DNA of 64,000 nt from Acidovorax sp. SRB_14 (lineage in GTDB: Bacteria; Pseudomonadota; Gammaproteobacteria; Burkholderiales; Burkholderiaceae_C), in contig NZ_MWOK01000003.1 of assembly GCF_012932145.1 (NCBI RefSeq), forward strand, positions 124,001 to 188,000, given 5' to 3'. The notes beneath the pieces are model-generated. The model worked only from the letters and a program-made list of their open reading frames with translations. It was not told the DNA's origin and searched no databases. Shown piece after piece: positions 39,058 through 47,844 of this stretch. The position numbers were made by a program, and so were the translations under genes. Each line of letters opens with the position of its first letter. The stretch's first letter is position 1.

Positions 39058-41070
39058 TTACTTGTAGAGCAGCTCCGGCAGCCAAAGCCCGATGGCTGGG
39101 AACATGTACAGCAGGACGATGGCGATGATCTGGATGCCCATGAACGGCATCATGCCCGCAAAGATCTGGTTGAGCGTCACATGCTTGGGCGCCACGCCTT
39201 TGAGGTAGAAGGCCGACATCGCCACAGGCGGACTCAGGAACGCGGTCTGCAGGTTCAGCGCCACCAACAGGCCGAAGAACAGCGGGTCCACCCCAAAGTT
39301 GTCCAGCAACGGAATGAAGATCGGCATGAAAATGACGATGATTTCTGTCCACTCGAGTGGCCAGCCCAGCACGAAGATGATCACCTGGGTCAGCACCAGA
39401 AACTCGACCTTGGTCAGGTTCATCCCAAGCACCCATTGCTCGACCAGCGCCTGTCCGCCCAGCAGCGCAAAGGCCGCCGAGAAGATGGCAGAACCGACAA
39501 AGAGCCAGCACACCATGGCCGAGGTCTTGGCGGTGAGAAAGACCGACTCTTTCACCATGCTCAGGTTGAGCTGACGGTAGGCCGCCGCAAGGATGAAGCC
39601 TCCGAAGGCACCCACCGCAGCCGCCTCCGTCGGCGTCGCCAGGCCAAAGACGATCGAGCCCAGCACGGTCAAGATCATGGCGAGGAGCGGGAAGAACGAG
39701 GCCAGCAGCATCTTGAAGATTTCGAGCCGCGCGAAACTGAGCAGTGCGTAGTAGACGGCCAGCACGACGGCACCCACCGCCAGGCCGATCCAGAAGCTGG
39801 CCGATGCCGGTTGGGTCGTTGCCACAGGCGGGCTGACGGGGGTCGCCGGCGCTGCGGCTGCGGCCGTTGCCGCAGGCTCTACACCTGTGGCTGCCGCCAG
39901 AGCGCCATCGCCGGGCTGCGCCTGACCGCCCTCCGCCGGCGGCTCAGCCAGTCCGCCCTCCGAAGGTGGCTCAGTCAGCCCGCCCTCGGACGGTGGCTCC
40001 GCCAGCCCACCGCTTTCACCCGGCGGCTCCTGTACGCCGCCATAGTCGGCATTGGACGGCGCCTCGCTGCCGATCTGCTGCAGTCCGGAACTCGCTGGCA
40101 GCGGCTCGATGCTGGTAGCGGTGCGATAGCTGAGTGCGGCGATGACGATGAAAAGCAGCAAGGGCAGCAGCGCGAGGGACAGCTGGCGAAGCAGGTAGGC
40201 TCCGGGAACTTCTGTGTTGCGCCGGCCCTTCAGCGCGCCGATCAGTGCAGGCACGGCATGGCGTGCGCCTGTGGCGCCGACGGCGATCAGTTGCGCCGGC
40301 AACGGCACCTTGCGCTGCTCGGCGCTGAGCGGAGGCGCCAGGCGGGGCTTGATTTTCGCGACCAGGATGACATACAGGATGTACAAGCCGGCCAGCATCA
40401 ATCCGGGGAAAAACGCACCGGCGTACAGCTGGACCACCGAGACGCCCGCCGTTGCGCCGTAGACGATCAACAGCACCGAAGGCGGGATCAGAATGCCCAG
40501 GCAACCACCGGCCGTGATGACGCCCGCCGACACCCGCACGTCATAGCCGGCGCGCAGCATCGGCGGCAAGGCCAGCAGTCCCATCAGCGTGACGACCGCA
40601 CCAACGATGCCTGTGGCGGTCGCGAACAGGGCGCAGGTCACCAGGGTCGCGACGGCGAGCGAGCCGGGGACGCGTGCGAGCATGAGGTGCAAGCTGGTGA
40701 ACAGCTTTTCGATCAGGTTGGCGCGCTCGACCAGATAGCCCATGAAGACGAACAACGGGATGGCGATCAGCACGTCGCTGGCCATCACCGAGAAAGCGCG
40801 CTGCACCATCAGGTCGAGCGTCTGGTGCATCGCGCCCTCAATCGTCTGGCCGCCTGAATGGTATGCAAAAAACGCGAACAGTATCCCCATCCCCATCAGC
40901 GTGAATGCGGTGGGGAAACCCAGCATGATGGCCACCACCACCAGCGAGAGCATCAGCAGGCCGATGTGGCCGTTGGTGAGCACCGGGGCGCTGATCAGCA
41001 TGTACAGGGCCCCGGCGATGATGATTGCCATCAGCCCAAAGCCGAACCACAGTTCCTTGCGGATCATCAT
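39058..41070 (-). CDS. dctM: DctM, TRAP transporter large permease with long internal insertion
   Basis: Large membrane subunit of a TRAP transporter, 670 aa; the family normally has about 430. The first 245 residues contain typical DctM segments (MMIRKELWFGFGLMAII... through GAVVTLMGLLALPPMLRAGYDVRVSAG), and residues about 460-670 contain GIVFGLATPTEAAAVGAFG and the C-terminal bundle. Between these, about residues 255-455, is an insertion with two extra membrane segments (LALLPLLLFIVIAAL and FWIGLAVGAVVLAVYY) flanking a Pro/Glu/Gly-rich stretch with GGLAEPPSE repeats. The start overlaps the dctQ stop. Confidence 0.9.
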   Translation of the reverse strand: MMIRKELWFGFGLMAIIIAGALYMLISAPVLTNGHIGLLMLSLVVVAIMLGFPTAFTLMGMGILFAFFAYHSGGQTIEGAMHQTLDLMVQRAFSVMASDVLIAIPLFVFMGYLVERANLIEKLFTSLHLMLARVPGSLAVATLVTCALFATATGIVGAVVTLMGLLALPPMLRAGYDVRVSAGVITAGGCLGILIPPSVLLIVYGATAGVSVVQLYAGAFFPGLMLAGLYILYVILVAKIKPRLAPPLSAEQRKVPLPAQLIAVGATGARHAVPALIGALKGRRNTEVPGAYLLRQLSLALLPLLLFIVIAALSYRTATSIEPLPASSGLQQIGSEAPSNADYGGVQEPPGESGGLAEPPSEGGLTEPPSEGGLAEPPAEGGQAQPGDGALAAATGVEPAATAAAAAPATPVSPPVATTQPASASFWIGLAVGAVVLAVYYALLSFARLEIFKMLLASFFPLLAMILTVLGSIVFGLATPTEAAAVGAFGGFILAAAYRQLNLSMVKESVFLTAKTSAMVCWLFVGSAIFSAAFALLGGQALVEQWVLGMNLTKVEFLVLTQVIIFVLGWPLEWTEIIVIFMPIFIPLLDNFGVDPLFFGLLVALNLQTAFLSPPVAMSAFYLKGVAPKHVTLNQIFAGMMPFMGIQIIAIVLLYMFPAIGLWLPELLYK
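39928..40027 (-). repeat. Tandem 27-bp repeat inside dctM encoding GGLxEPPxE units
   Basis: Three adjacent 9-residue units (GGLAEPPSE, GGLTEPPSE, GGLAEPPAE), with degenerate flanks (GGVQEPPGE-like before, GGQAQPGDG after). The repeats form a hydrophilic, probably disordered linker between the two additional membrane segments. Copy number could vary between strains. Confidence 0.75.
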
Positions 41071-41696
41071 TACGCACCCTCCTGGCGTTGTGCGAGCGGT
41101 ACGTATTTAGCGACGTCGTTCACGTTGGCGTCTTTGGCGTGCACCATTTCCTTGAGCTTGTCGACGTCCACTTCTTCGACGTCTTCCTCGCGGGCGGGCC
41201 AGACGCCATCGCGCAGGCACAGGACGCAACGCACGATCTCGACCAGACCCTGCAGCAGCAGCACAGCGCCGGCCACGGGAATCACGAACTTAAACGGGTA
41301 GACCGGGATCGGGTCGGCATTGAAGGTCTGCTCACGCATGGCCAGCGACTCGTGGGCGTAGGTCCATCCAGCCCAGGTGAGCGCCACGATGCCGGGCAGG
41401 AAGAACACGATATAGAGCGCCAGATCCAGGGTGGCCTGCGTGCGCGGCCGGAAGAAGCCGTACAGCACGTCGCCGCGCACATGGCCGCCCTTGGCCAGCG
41501 TGTACGCGCCTGCACACATGAACAGGGTTCCGTACAGCATGATCTGTGCATCCAGCACCCACGCATGGGGTTGGTTCAGAACATAGCGGGAGAACACTTC
41601 CGCCGTGATAAGAAAGGTGAGCCCGACCACGGTCCAGGCCGTGGCCTTGCCGAACCAGGTGGAAAAGCTGTCCACAGCCAAAAGAAATCGTTGCAT
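41070..41696 (-). CDS. dctQ: DctQ, TRAP transporter small permease
   Basis: Four-helix small membrane subunit, 208 aa. The hydrophobic segments start about residues 16, 55, 90 and 140 (TAWTVVGLTFLITAEVFSRY, IMLYGTLFMCAGAYTL, and others). The start at 41696 (MQRFLLAVDSF) is chosen because AAGGA lies 7 bp upstream; an ATG at 41717 sits directly after a terminator hairpin. A long acidic C-terminal tail (EEDVEEVDVDKL) is unusual for the family. It overlaps dctM (TAATG). Confidence 0.88.
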   Translation of the reverse strand: MQRFLLAVDSFSTWFGKATAWTVVGLTFLITAEVFSRYVLNQPHAWVLDAQIMLYGTLFMCAGAYTLAKGGHVRGDVLYGFFRPRTQATLDLALYIVFFLPGIVALTWAGWTYAHESLAMREQTFNADPIPVYPFKFVIPVAGAVLLLQGLVEIVRCVLCLRDGVWPAREEDVEEVDVDKLKEMVHAKDANVNDVAKYVPLAQRQEGA

Positions 41697-41717
41697 CAAA
41701 AATCCTTGGTCGAACAT

Positions 41718-41747
41718 AAAAAAAGGCGCCGAACATCCGGCGCCTTT
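41718..41747 (-). terminator. Intra-operon terminator or attenuator between dctP and dctQ
   Basis: AAAGGCGCCG (41722-41731) pairs perfectly with CGGCGCCTTT (41738-41747) over a 6-nt loop, followed on the minus strand by seven T residues. It lies after dctP and just before dctQ, so it would reduce transcription of the membrane subunits relative to the binding protein. Confidence 0.8.
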
Positions 41748-41762
41748 CCCTCCTAATGCGGC

Positions 41763-42884
41763 TCAGCTCTTCTTGGCCGGTGCGTTGCGGCCGAAGTAGT
41801 GGTTGTAGGCCATCTTGAAGTCGACCGAGTAGTCGTTCTGCCACTGGCCGGCGCGCTGTGCAAAGGCCTTCTGCGAATCGAGCACTTTCTGGAACAGCGG
41901 GTTCTCCTTGGCCTTCTTTTCAATGGTCCTGTCCCAGGCGGCGAGCTGGTCGCGCAGGATCGAATCGGGCGTCTTGTAGAACTTCACACCGGCCTTTTTC
42001 AGCTCGATGTAGTCCAGCGAGTTGCGCTCGATGGCCTTCCAGCTCATGTCGGCGCTGGCCGCTTGCACGCCATAGTCGATGATGGCTTTGAGTTCCGCCG
42101 GCAACGCCTTGTACTTGGCGCCGTTGAACAGGATTTCGAACTGCTCGCCGCTCTGGTGAAAGCTTTGCAGCATGCAGTTCTTGGCCACGTCCGGAAAGCC
42201 GAGCACGCGGTCGCTGGAGGCGTTGTTGAACTCGGCAGCGTCAATCAGGCCACGGTCCAGCGCCGGGACAATCTCGCCGCCGGGCAGTGGATTCACCGCC
42301 ACCCCCATGTCGGTGAACACATCGACGGCGAGACCCACGGTGCGGAACTTCAGGCCCTTCATGTCGGAAGACTTGGCGACCGGCTTCTTGAACCAGCCCA
42401 GCGGCTGGGTGGGCATGGGGCCGTAGAGGTAGGACACGACGTCCATGTTCAGGCTCTTGTAGATTTCATCAAGCAGCGCCTTGCCGCCGCCGTAGTTGTG
42501 CCAGGCGAGCACCATGTTCGGGTCCATGCCGTAGGCGGGGCCGGACCCCCACAGCGCCAGGGCGGCGTTTTTCCCGTAGTGGTAGGCCACCACACCGTGA
42601 CCGCCGTCGAGCGTGCCCTTGTTGACCGCTTCAAGCAACTGGAACGCCGGAACCACGGCGCCGGCAGGAAGCACCTCGATCTTCAGGCGCCCGCCGGCCA
42701 TGTCGTTGATCTTCTTGCCAAAATCCTGCGCGTATTCGTGGAAGATGTCCTTGGACGGCCAGGTACTTTGGAAGCGCAGCGTGGTGGTCTGGGCGGTAGC
42801 GACCATGGGTGCCGACATGGCGCCTGCTGCCACGGCGGCACCCTTGAGCAGGCTGCGGCGGCGCGGTGTGTTGCTGTGTGTCAT
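41763..42884 (-). CDS. dctP: DctP, TRAP transporter periplasmic solute-binding protein
   Basis: Solute-binding protein, 373 aa. Its signal MTHSNTPRRRSLLKGAAVAAG is a clear twin-arginine type. The mature domain has ALDRGLIDAAEFNNASSD and conserved residues of the mannitol/chloroaromatic-type DctP group. The KFRTVGLAVDVF arginine and RGLIDAAEFNN segment resemble TakP, which binds alpha-keto acids with sodium. I infer an organic acid ligand, but the exact one cannot be read. A -35/-10 pair (TTGCCG-N17-TTAGAT) precedes it. Confidence 0.9.
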   Translation of the reverse strand: MTHSNTPRRRSLLKGAAVAAGAMSAPMVATAQTTTLRFQSTWPSKDIFHEYAQDFGKKINDMAGGRLKIEVLPAGAVVPAFQLLEAVNKGTLDGGHGVVAYHYGKNAALALWGSGPAYGMDPNMVLAWHNYGGGKALLDEIYKSLNMDVVSYLYGPMPTQPLGWFKKPVAKSSDMKGLKFRTVGLAVDVFTDMGVAVNPLPGGEIVPALDRGLIDAAEFNNASSDRVLGFPDVAKNCMLQSFHQSGEQFEILFNGAKYKALPAELKAIIDYGVQAASADMSWKAIERNSLDYIELKKAGVKFYKTPDSILRDQLAAWDRTIEKKAKENPLFQKVLDSQKAFAQRAGQWQNDYSVDFKMAYNHYFGRNAPAKKS

Positions 42885-42909
42885 TGGTGTCTCCGTAATG
42901 TTGAATGCA

Positions 42910-42938
42910 ATCTAACGTTGCAATTTCATTGTCGGCAA
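42910..42938 (-). promoter_or_regulatory. Candidate sigma-70 promoter of dctP
   Basis: TTGCCG (42938-42933), a 17-bp spacer, then TTAGAT (42915-42910) on the minus strand. It is 26-54 bp upstream of the start codon and is followed by a CGGAG ribosome-binding site. Confidence 0.55.
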
Positions 42939-43024
42939 CGGTCCCGGCAACACCACAGGGTTTACACCATGCACGTTCCGGGGACTCCGTTGAGGGCGCA
43001 GGAACAGGCTGAGAAGACACGGTT

Positions 43025-43054
43025 TTGCAAGGAATGCGGGCGTTCAGCGACAAT
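43025..43054 (+). promoter_or_regulatory. Candidate sigma-70 promoter of the DegS-like protease gene
   Basis: TTGCAA (43025-43030), an 18-bp spacer and GACAAT (43049-43054). It would start transcription near 43061, giving a leader of about 60 nt to the ATG at 43123. Confidence 0.45.
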
Positions 43055-43122
43055 CCACGATGCCCTTGCGTGCCATGCGCATGCGCAGCCCAAAGCCCTT
43101 TGTTTCCGACCCAAACACCATC

Positions 43123-44274
43123 ATGAAGCGCACTTGGCTCCTCTTTTCACAGGCCGTGACCGTACTGGTTGCCGCCTATTTCGTCGTCGCCACGCTCCAG
43201 CCCAGCTGGCTGCAGCGCGGCGCTACGCTGTCGGGCGCGGGCATTGCGCTGATTGAGGCACCGCCGTCCAACGCCGCGCAGCCCGCGCCGGGCAGCTTCA
43301 GCGTGGCCGCGCGCAAGGCGGCGCCGGCAGTGGTCAGCATCAACACCAGCAAGGCGGCGGTGCGCAACCCGCGCAGCAACGACCCTTGGTTCCAGTTCTT
43401 CTTTGGCGACCAAGACAACCAGCCGCAGGCAGGGCTGGGCAGCGGCGTGATCATCAGCCCCGACGGCTACATCCTGACCAACAACCACGTCGTCGAGGGT
43501 GCCGACGAGATCGCGGTCACGCTCACCGACAGCCGTCACGCCCGCGCCCGCGTGATTGGCACCGACCCCGAGACCGACCTGGCCATCCTGAAGGTCGAGC
43601 TCGACAAGCTGCCGGTGATCGCGCTGGGCAACTCGGACGAGCTGGCCGTGGGCGACCATGTGCTGGCGATCGGCAACCCGTTTGGCGTGGGCCAGACGGT
43701 GACCAGCGGCATCGTCAGCGCCCTGGGCCGCAGCCAGCTGGGCATCAACACGTTCGAGAATTTCATCCAGACCGACGCGGCCATCAACCCCGGCAACTCG
43801 GGCGGCGCGCTGGTTGATGTGTACGGCAACCTGCAGGGCATCAACACCGCCATCTACTCGCGCTCGGGCGGCAGCATGGGCATCGGCTTTGCCATTCCCG
43901 TGTCCACGGCCAAGATGGTGCTCGACGGCATTGTCAAGGACGGTCAGGTCACGCGCGGCTGGATCGGCGTGGAGCCCAGCGAACTCTCGCCCGAACTGGC
44001 CGAAACCTTTGGCGTCAAGGCCACCGAGGGCGTGATCGTCACCGGCGTGCTGCAGGGCGGCCCGGGCGCACAGGCCGGCATGCGCCCTGGCGACGTGATC
44101 TTGCGCGTCGGCGACAAAGCCATCACCAGCGTGCCCGCGCTGCTCAGCACCGTGGCTGCGCTCAAACCGGGCGCGCCAGCCAACTTCCAGGTGCTGCGCG
44201 GCGAGCGCACGCTCAACCTGGGCGTCACGCCCGGCCTGCGGCCCAAGCCGCCGCGCGCCCTCCTGCAGCGCTGA
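43123..44274 (+). CDS. HtrA/DegS-like serine protease with one PDZ domain
   Basis: Membrane-anchored periplasmic protease, 383 aa. The N-terminal segment (residues 2-21, TWLLFSQAVTVLVAAYFVVAT) is an anchor, not a cleavable signal. The trypsin-like triad is H122 (TNNHVV), D152 (ETDLAILK) and S226 (NPGNSGG). A single PDZ domain (about 275-370) follows, as in DegS. It is convergent with tatC. By homology it may act in sigma-E-type envelope stress signalling; substrate not shown. Start ATG 43123 gives the anchor at the right distance; ATG 43075 would add a charged extension. Confidence 0.88.
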   Translation: MKRTWLLFSQAVTVLVAAYFVVATLQPSWLQRGATLSGAGIALIEAPPSNAAQPAPGSFSVAARKAAPAVVSINTSKAAVRNPRSNDPWFQFFFGDQDNQPQAGLGSGVIISPDGYILTNNHVVEGADEIAVTLTDSRHARARVIGTDPETDLAILKVELDKLPVIALGNSDELAVGDHVLAIGNPFGVGQTVTSGIVSALGRSQLGINTFENFIQTDAAINPGNSGGALVDVYGNLQGINTAIYSRSGGSMGIGFAIPVSTAKMVLDGIVKDGQVTRGWIGVEPSELSPELAETFGVKATEGVIVTGVLQGGPGAQAGMRPGDVILRVGDKAITSVPALLSTVAALKPGAPANFQVLRGERTLNLGVTPGLRPKPPRALLQR

Positions 44275-44289
44275 CCAAGGCTGCGGCAG

Positions 44290-44356
44290 CGCAGCCCCAG
44301 ACGCTATAAAAAACATAGCTTCCAGCGCTTACCCATAGGGCGCTGGAAGCCATTTT
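44290..44356 (+). repeat. Dispersed double-hairpin element at the protease/tatC junction (likely bidirectional terminator)
   Basis: GCTAT (44303-44307) pairs with ATAGC (44315-44319). CTTCCAGCGC (44319-44328) pairs perfectly with GCGCTGGAAG (44340-44349), followed by CCATTTTTATG. It sits between two convergent stops and can terminate the protease transcript. Confidence 0.8.
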
Positions 44357-44369
44357 TATGCAAAACCCG

Positions 44370-45161
44370 TCAGGACGACGCCGGCTGGTCCGCGTCTTCG
44401 GGCGCCTTGGTGTGCTTGATGAAAATCTGTGCCGCCCAGATGCCCAGCTCGTACAACAGGCACATGGGTATGGCCAGCGCCAGCTGCGACACCACATCGG
44501 GCGGCGTCACGATGGCTGCGATGATGAACGCCAGCACGATGAAGTAGCCGCGAAAGTGCTTGAGCTTCTCGACACTGACCAGCCCCATGCGCGCCAGCAC
44601 GACCACCACAATGGGCACCTCGAACGCCAGTCCGAACGCCAGGAACATGGTCAGCACAAAGCTGAGGTAGGCCTCGATGTCAGGTGCTGCCGTGATGCTC
44701 TTGGGCGCAAAGCTCTGGATGAAACTAAACACCTGGCCGAACACGAAAAAGTAGCAAAAGCACACGCCGATGAAGAACAGCACGGTGCTGGACACCACCA
44801 GCGGCATCACCAGCTTTTTTTCGTGCGAATACAGGCCCGGCGCCACAAACGCCCAGACCTGCCACAGCACAAACGGCAGCGCCAGCAGGAAGGCCGCCAT
44901 CAGCAGGATCTTGAGGGGCACCATGAAAGGCGAAATCACCGAGGTGGCGATCAGCGTGGCCCCCTTGGGCAGGTGCGCCACCAGCGGCGCCGCCAGCAGG
45001 TCGTAGAGCGCGCCGGGGCCGGGGTAGAAGAACAGCAGCGCGGCGGCAATGCCCACGGCAATGGAGGCCTTGACCAGGCGGTCGCGCAACTCCATGAGGT
45101 GCTGCACAAACGGCTGCTCGGTGCCGGCCAGCTCGTCGTCTTGGGATGGAATATCGGACAT
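44370..45161 (-). CDS. tatC: TatC, twin-arginine translocase membrane subunit
   Basis: Six-helix receptor for twin-arginine signal peptides, 263 aa. The family motif FVQHLMELRDRL is near residues 19-30, and a conserved glutamate and FVLWQVWAFVAPGLY follow. It is the last gene of tatABC, with tatB 53 bp upstream. It ends with a long Pro/Asp-rich tail before a repeat element. Confidence 0.95.
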   Translation of the reverse strand: MSDIPSQDDELAGTEQPFVQHLMELRDRLVKASIAVGIAAALLFFYPGPGALYDLLAAPLVAHLPKGATLIATSVISPFMVPLKILLMAAFLLALPFVLWQVWAFVAPGLYSHEKKLVMPLVVSSTVLFFIGVCFCYFFVFGQVFSFIQSFAPKSITAAPDIEAYLSFVLTMFLAFGLAFEVPIVVVVLARMGLVSVEKLKHFRGYFIVLAFIIAAIVTPPDVVSQLALAIPMCLLYELGIWAAQIFIKHTKAPEDADQPASS

Positions 45162-45214
45162 GTTGAGGTGCTGCGGGCCCTAGGCCCGCACAGGCTGCGC
45201 AATGCGCCGCAGCA

Positions 45215-45688
45215 TCAATGGAATTTCTGCGGCCGGTAGCGCGCCACGCGCGCCGCGCCCGACAGGGCCTTGGTGCGAACACCGTTGCGCGACTTGTACC
45301 ACTGCGGCATCGCGCCGCGCTTGAGGCGCCAGTTCTTGCCGGGGTGGCGGTAGGCCGGCACCAGCGCACGGCCCAGATCGTCCAACCCGGACGCCGACGC
45401 GTCGGCCGTGTGCGTGGTCTCGGCCCAGTCCTTTTCGAATTCTTTGGCGCTGGTGTGGATGGACTGTTCGACGTCTCGCGCCGCACCCTCCACCGTGTCC
45501 TTCATCTTCTTGAGCTCGTCGAGCTCCATGGAACGATTGACCTCGGCCTTGACGTCGGACACATAGCGCTGCGCCTTGCCGAGCAAGGTGCCCACGGTGC
45601 GCGCCACGCGCGGCAGCTTCTCGGGCCCGATGACGATGAGTGCCACCGCGCCGATCAGCGCCATTTTGGACAGGCCGATATCAATCAT
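45215..45688 (-). CDS. tatB: TatB, twin-arginine translocase subunit
   Basis: Single-span component of the TatBC receptor, 157 aa. The transmembrane helix ([31 protein letters not shown]) is followed by a long amphipathic helix and a basic C-terminal domain. The conserved glutamate is in IVIGPEKLP. It lies between tatA and tatC. Confidence 0.93.
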   Translation of the reverse strand: MIDIGLSKMALIGAVALIVIGPEKLPRVARTVGTLLGKAQRYVSDVKAEVNRSMELDELKKMKDTVEGAARDVEQSIHTSAKEFEKDWAETTHTADASASGLDDLGRALVPAYRHPGKNWRLKRGAMPQWYKSRNGVRTKALSGAARVARYRPQKFH

Positions 45689-45708
45689 GCGTGCACGCGC
45701 TCAACGAC

Positions 45709-45948
45709 TCAGCTCTTTTGCTTGGCTTCGACATCAATGGTGGTCTTGTCGGTCGCGGCCTGGTTGGCGACCTGGCCCGCGGGGGGCGTGGCAGCGGTGG
45801 CGTCGGCCGAGCCGTCCTTCATGCCGTCCTTGAAACCTTTGACGGCGCCGCCCAGATCAGAACCCATGTTCTTGAGCTTCTTGGTGCCAAACACCATAAC
45901 GACGATCAGCAGCACGATCAGCCAGTGCCAGATGGAAAACGAGCCCAT
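45709..45948 (-). CDS. tatA: TatA, twin-arginine translocase pore-forming subunit
   Basis: Small TatA, 79 aa, with an N-terminal membrane helix ([32 protein letters not shown]) and amphipathic helix, then a variable tail with [12 protein letters not shown]. It assembles the protein-conducting channel. A GGAG-type ribosome-binding site precedes the ATG. Confidence 0.94.
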   Translation of the reverse strand: MGSFSIWHWLIVLLIVVMVFGTKKLKNMGSDLGGAVKGFKDGMKDGSADATAATPPAGQVANQAATDKTTIDVEAKQKS

Positions 45949-46034
45949 GAAATATCTCCTAAGGAATGCGGTTCATTTTAGACGGCGGATATGACCAAAG
46001 GGTATTCACCCTGCCACATCCATGGCGCGGCCCG

Positions 46035-46391
46035 TCAGCCGCGCAACCAGGGGCGCGGCCCGCCCATGACGTGCAGGTGCAGGTGGTGCACTTCCTGGCC
46101 CCCTTCAAGGCCGGTATTTACCACGATGCGGAACCCCCCCTCGGGATAGGGCCTGCACCCCTGCTCCAGCGCCAGGCGCGGCGCCAGGGCCATCATGCGC
46201 CCCAGCAGCCCCGCATGTGCGGGCTCGGTCTGTGCCATGGACGGCAGGTGGAGCTTGGGCACCATCAGGAAATGCACCGGCGCCCACGGATGGATGTCAT
46301 GGAACGCGAAGATCTCCCCGTCTTCATAGACTTTTCGGGAGGGAATCTGGCCTGCAATGATTTTGCAGAAGAGGCAGTCAGGGTCGTGCAT
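46035..46391 (-). CDS. hinT: HinT, histidine-triad nucleotide-binding protein
   Basis: Purine nucleoside phosphoramidase of the HIT family, 118 aa. The triad GGQEVHHLHLHVMGG is near residues 96-110 and the N-terminus CLFCKIIAGQIPSRKVYED is typical. hisIE-hinT-tatABC is a conserved order in Betaproteobacteria, here with two extra genes inserted between hisE and hinT. The start ATG at 46391 was preferred over an upstream TTG. Confidence 0.93.
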   Translation of the reverse strand: MHDPDCLFCKIIAGQIPSRKVYEDGEIFAFHDIHPWAPVHFLMVPKLHLPSMAQTEPAHAGLLGRMMALAPRLALEQGCRPYPEGGFRIVVNTGLEGGQEVHHLHLHVMGGPRPWLRG

Positions 46392-46433
46392 GGTCAAACA
46401 AAAAAGCGGCAGTGCAACACCGCCGTTACAGGA

Positions 46434-47465
46434 TCAGAAGGGATGGTGGTGGGCGAGATCCAGGGTCGCACGCACGCCCAGGTCTTTGCGGTGGGCGTGC
46501 AGCCACTTCTGGCCCGCCGCACGACCGAGTTCGAACAGCTGGCGCACAAAGGCCAGGTCGGCGCGCGATTTGCTGGTCGCACCAAAACCCGCCAACTCCG
46601 TGCCCCCGTCGATGCGGTGCATGCGCACGTCCTTGTAGCGGCCGGGGTCCAGCTTGCCTTCAGCGAGCAGGCGGCGCACGAATTCGATGGCCCGCAACTC
46701 TGCCAGCAGGCTGGCATTGAAGGTGACTTCGTTCAAGCGCTCCATGATTTCGGGCACGGTATTGGGCACGCTCAAGTGCTCGATCGGATTGATCTGCACC
46801 AGCAAGATGTCGCTGCAGTCGGTCTGGTAGATCAAGGGGTAGAGCGCCGGGTTGCCGGAATAGCCTCCGTCCCAATAGGGTTCGCCCCCGATTTCGACCG
46901 CCTTGAACACCAGCGGCAGGCAGGCCGAGGCCATCACCACATCGACGCTCAGGTGTGCACCCGAGAAAATCTCGCCGCGCCCGGTGCGCACATTGGTCGC
47001 GCAGACAAACAGCTTGGGCCCAGCCTTGGCGGACGCCAGCAGATCGAAGTCCACCTCCTGCTCCAGCAGCTTGCGCAGCGGATTGATGTTCATTGGGTTG
47101 CTCTGCGCCGGTGCCAGCCAGGGCGTCAGGTTCGCCAGCGAAGGAAAGACCTGCGCCAGCGGCGCGCCCCACATCAGGCTGCCCATGGTGCCCACGCCCT
47201 CCCACAGCCGCGTGAGCGTGGCGCGCGCCAGCGCCGCGCCGGCCGCGCGCGCTTCTGCGGGGTCCTTGTGCTGCTGCGCCGCCTGCGCAAAACCGTGGGC
47301 CAGGGCCACCGCGTTCATGGCGCCGGCACTGGTGCCGCTGATGCCGTCAAAATCCAGCTGACCGTCTTCGAGCAGCGCGTCCAGCACGCCCCAGGTCAGC
47401 GCGCCATGCGAGCCGCCGCCTTGCAGGGCCAGGTTGAGGCGCTGGGTGGCGCGGGGCTCAGGCAT
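46434..47465 (-). CDS. Patatin-like phospholipase family protein
   Basis: Probable cytoplasmic or membrane-associated serine lipase, 343 aa. The oxyanion motif LQGGGSHGALTWGV (near residue 14), nucleophile elbow GTSAGAMNAV (near residue 44), and the DGG of the catalytic Asp (YWDGGYSGNPALYPLI, near residue 204) are all intact. There is no signal peptide or membrane anchor. It overlaps the upstream membrane protein gene by 8 bases. The substrate is unknown. Confidence 0.88.
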   Translation of the reverse strand: MPEPRATQRLNLALQGGGSHGALTWGVLDALLEDGQLDFDGISGTSAGAMNAVALAHGFAQAAQQHKDPAEARAAGAALARATLTRLWEGVGTMGSLMWGAPLAQVFPSLANLTPWLAPAQSNPMNINPLRKLLEQEVDFDLLASAKAGPKLFVCATNVRTGRGEIFSGAHLSVDVVMASACLPLVFKAVEIGGEPYWDGGYSGNPALYPLIYQTDCSDILLVQINPIEHLSVPNTVPEIMERLNEVTFNASLLAELRAIEFVRRLLAEGKLDPGRYKDVRMHRIDGGTELAGFGATSKSRADLAFVRQLFELGRAAGQKWLHAHRKDLGVRATLDLAHHHPF

Positions 47466-47844
47466 CGACCGCCTGGTTCTTGTTCATGGCCACCATACCG
47501 CGCACGATGCGGTAGAGGAACCAGACCGAGATCAGGCCCCAGGCGATCCACCCCGGCAGGAAGAACAGCAGCCACAACGGCGCAGTGACGACGTAGAGCA
47601 CGCCGGCCCACAGCACGCTGCGGATGCGCCACGAGAAATGGCTGGCCTGCCAGGTGCTTTGGGCATCGCCGCGCTTGACGAGATCGATCACCAGCGCAAT
47701 CAGCAGCAGCGCCACGCTCGGCTGCGCCGAAGGGAGCACCGCGCCCACGGCCACCACCAAGTGCAGCACGTAGCTCACCCAGCCCCAGGCCTTGAGTCCC
47801 TCGGCCCTCTGGGCGTCCGTTTGCACATCAATGATGTCGTTCAT
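47458..47844 (-). CDS. Small integral membrane protein (DUF4870-like)
   Basis: Protein of 128 aa with four hydrophobic segments (about residues 21-40, 42-54, 77-98 and 102-117). It begins [29 protein letters not shown] recognise only general similarity to DUF4870-type membrane proteins, whose function is unknown. Its start overlaps the hisE stop and its stop overlaps the patatin start, so it is translated as part of the cluster. Confidence 0.7.
   Translation of the reverse strand: MNDIIDVQTDAQRAEGLKAWGWVSYVLHLVVAVGAVLPSAQPSVALLLIALVIDLVKRGDAQSTWQASHFSWRIRSVLWAGVLYVVTAPLWLLFFLPGWIAWGLISVWFLYRIVRGMVAMNKNQAVDA

Noticed and set aside
41697-41717. ATG at 41717 as the dctQ start
   Set aside because: It immediately follows a terminator hairpin and has no ribosome-binding site; ATG 41696 has AAGGA at the right distance.
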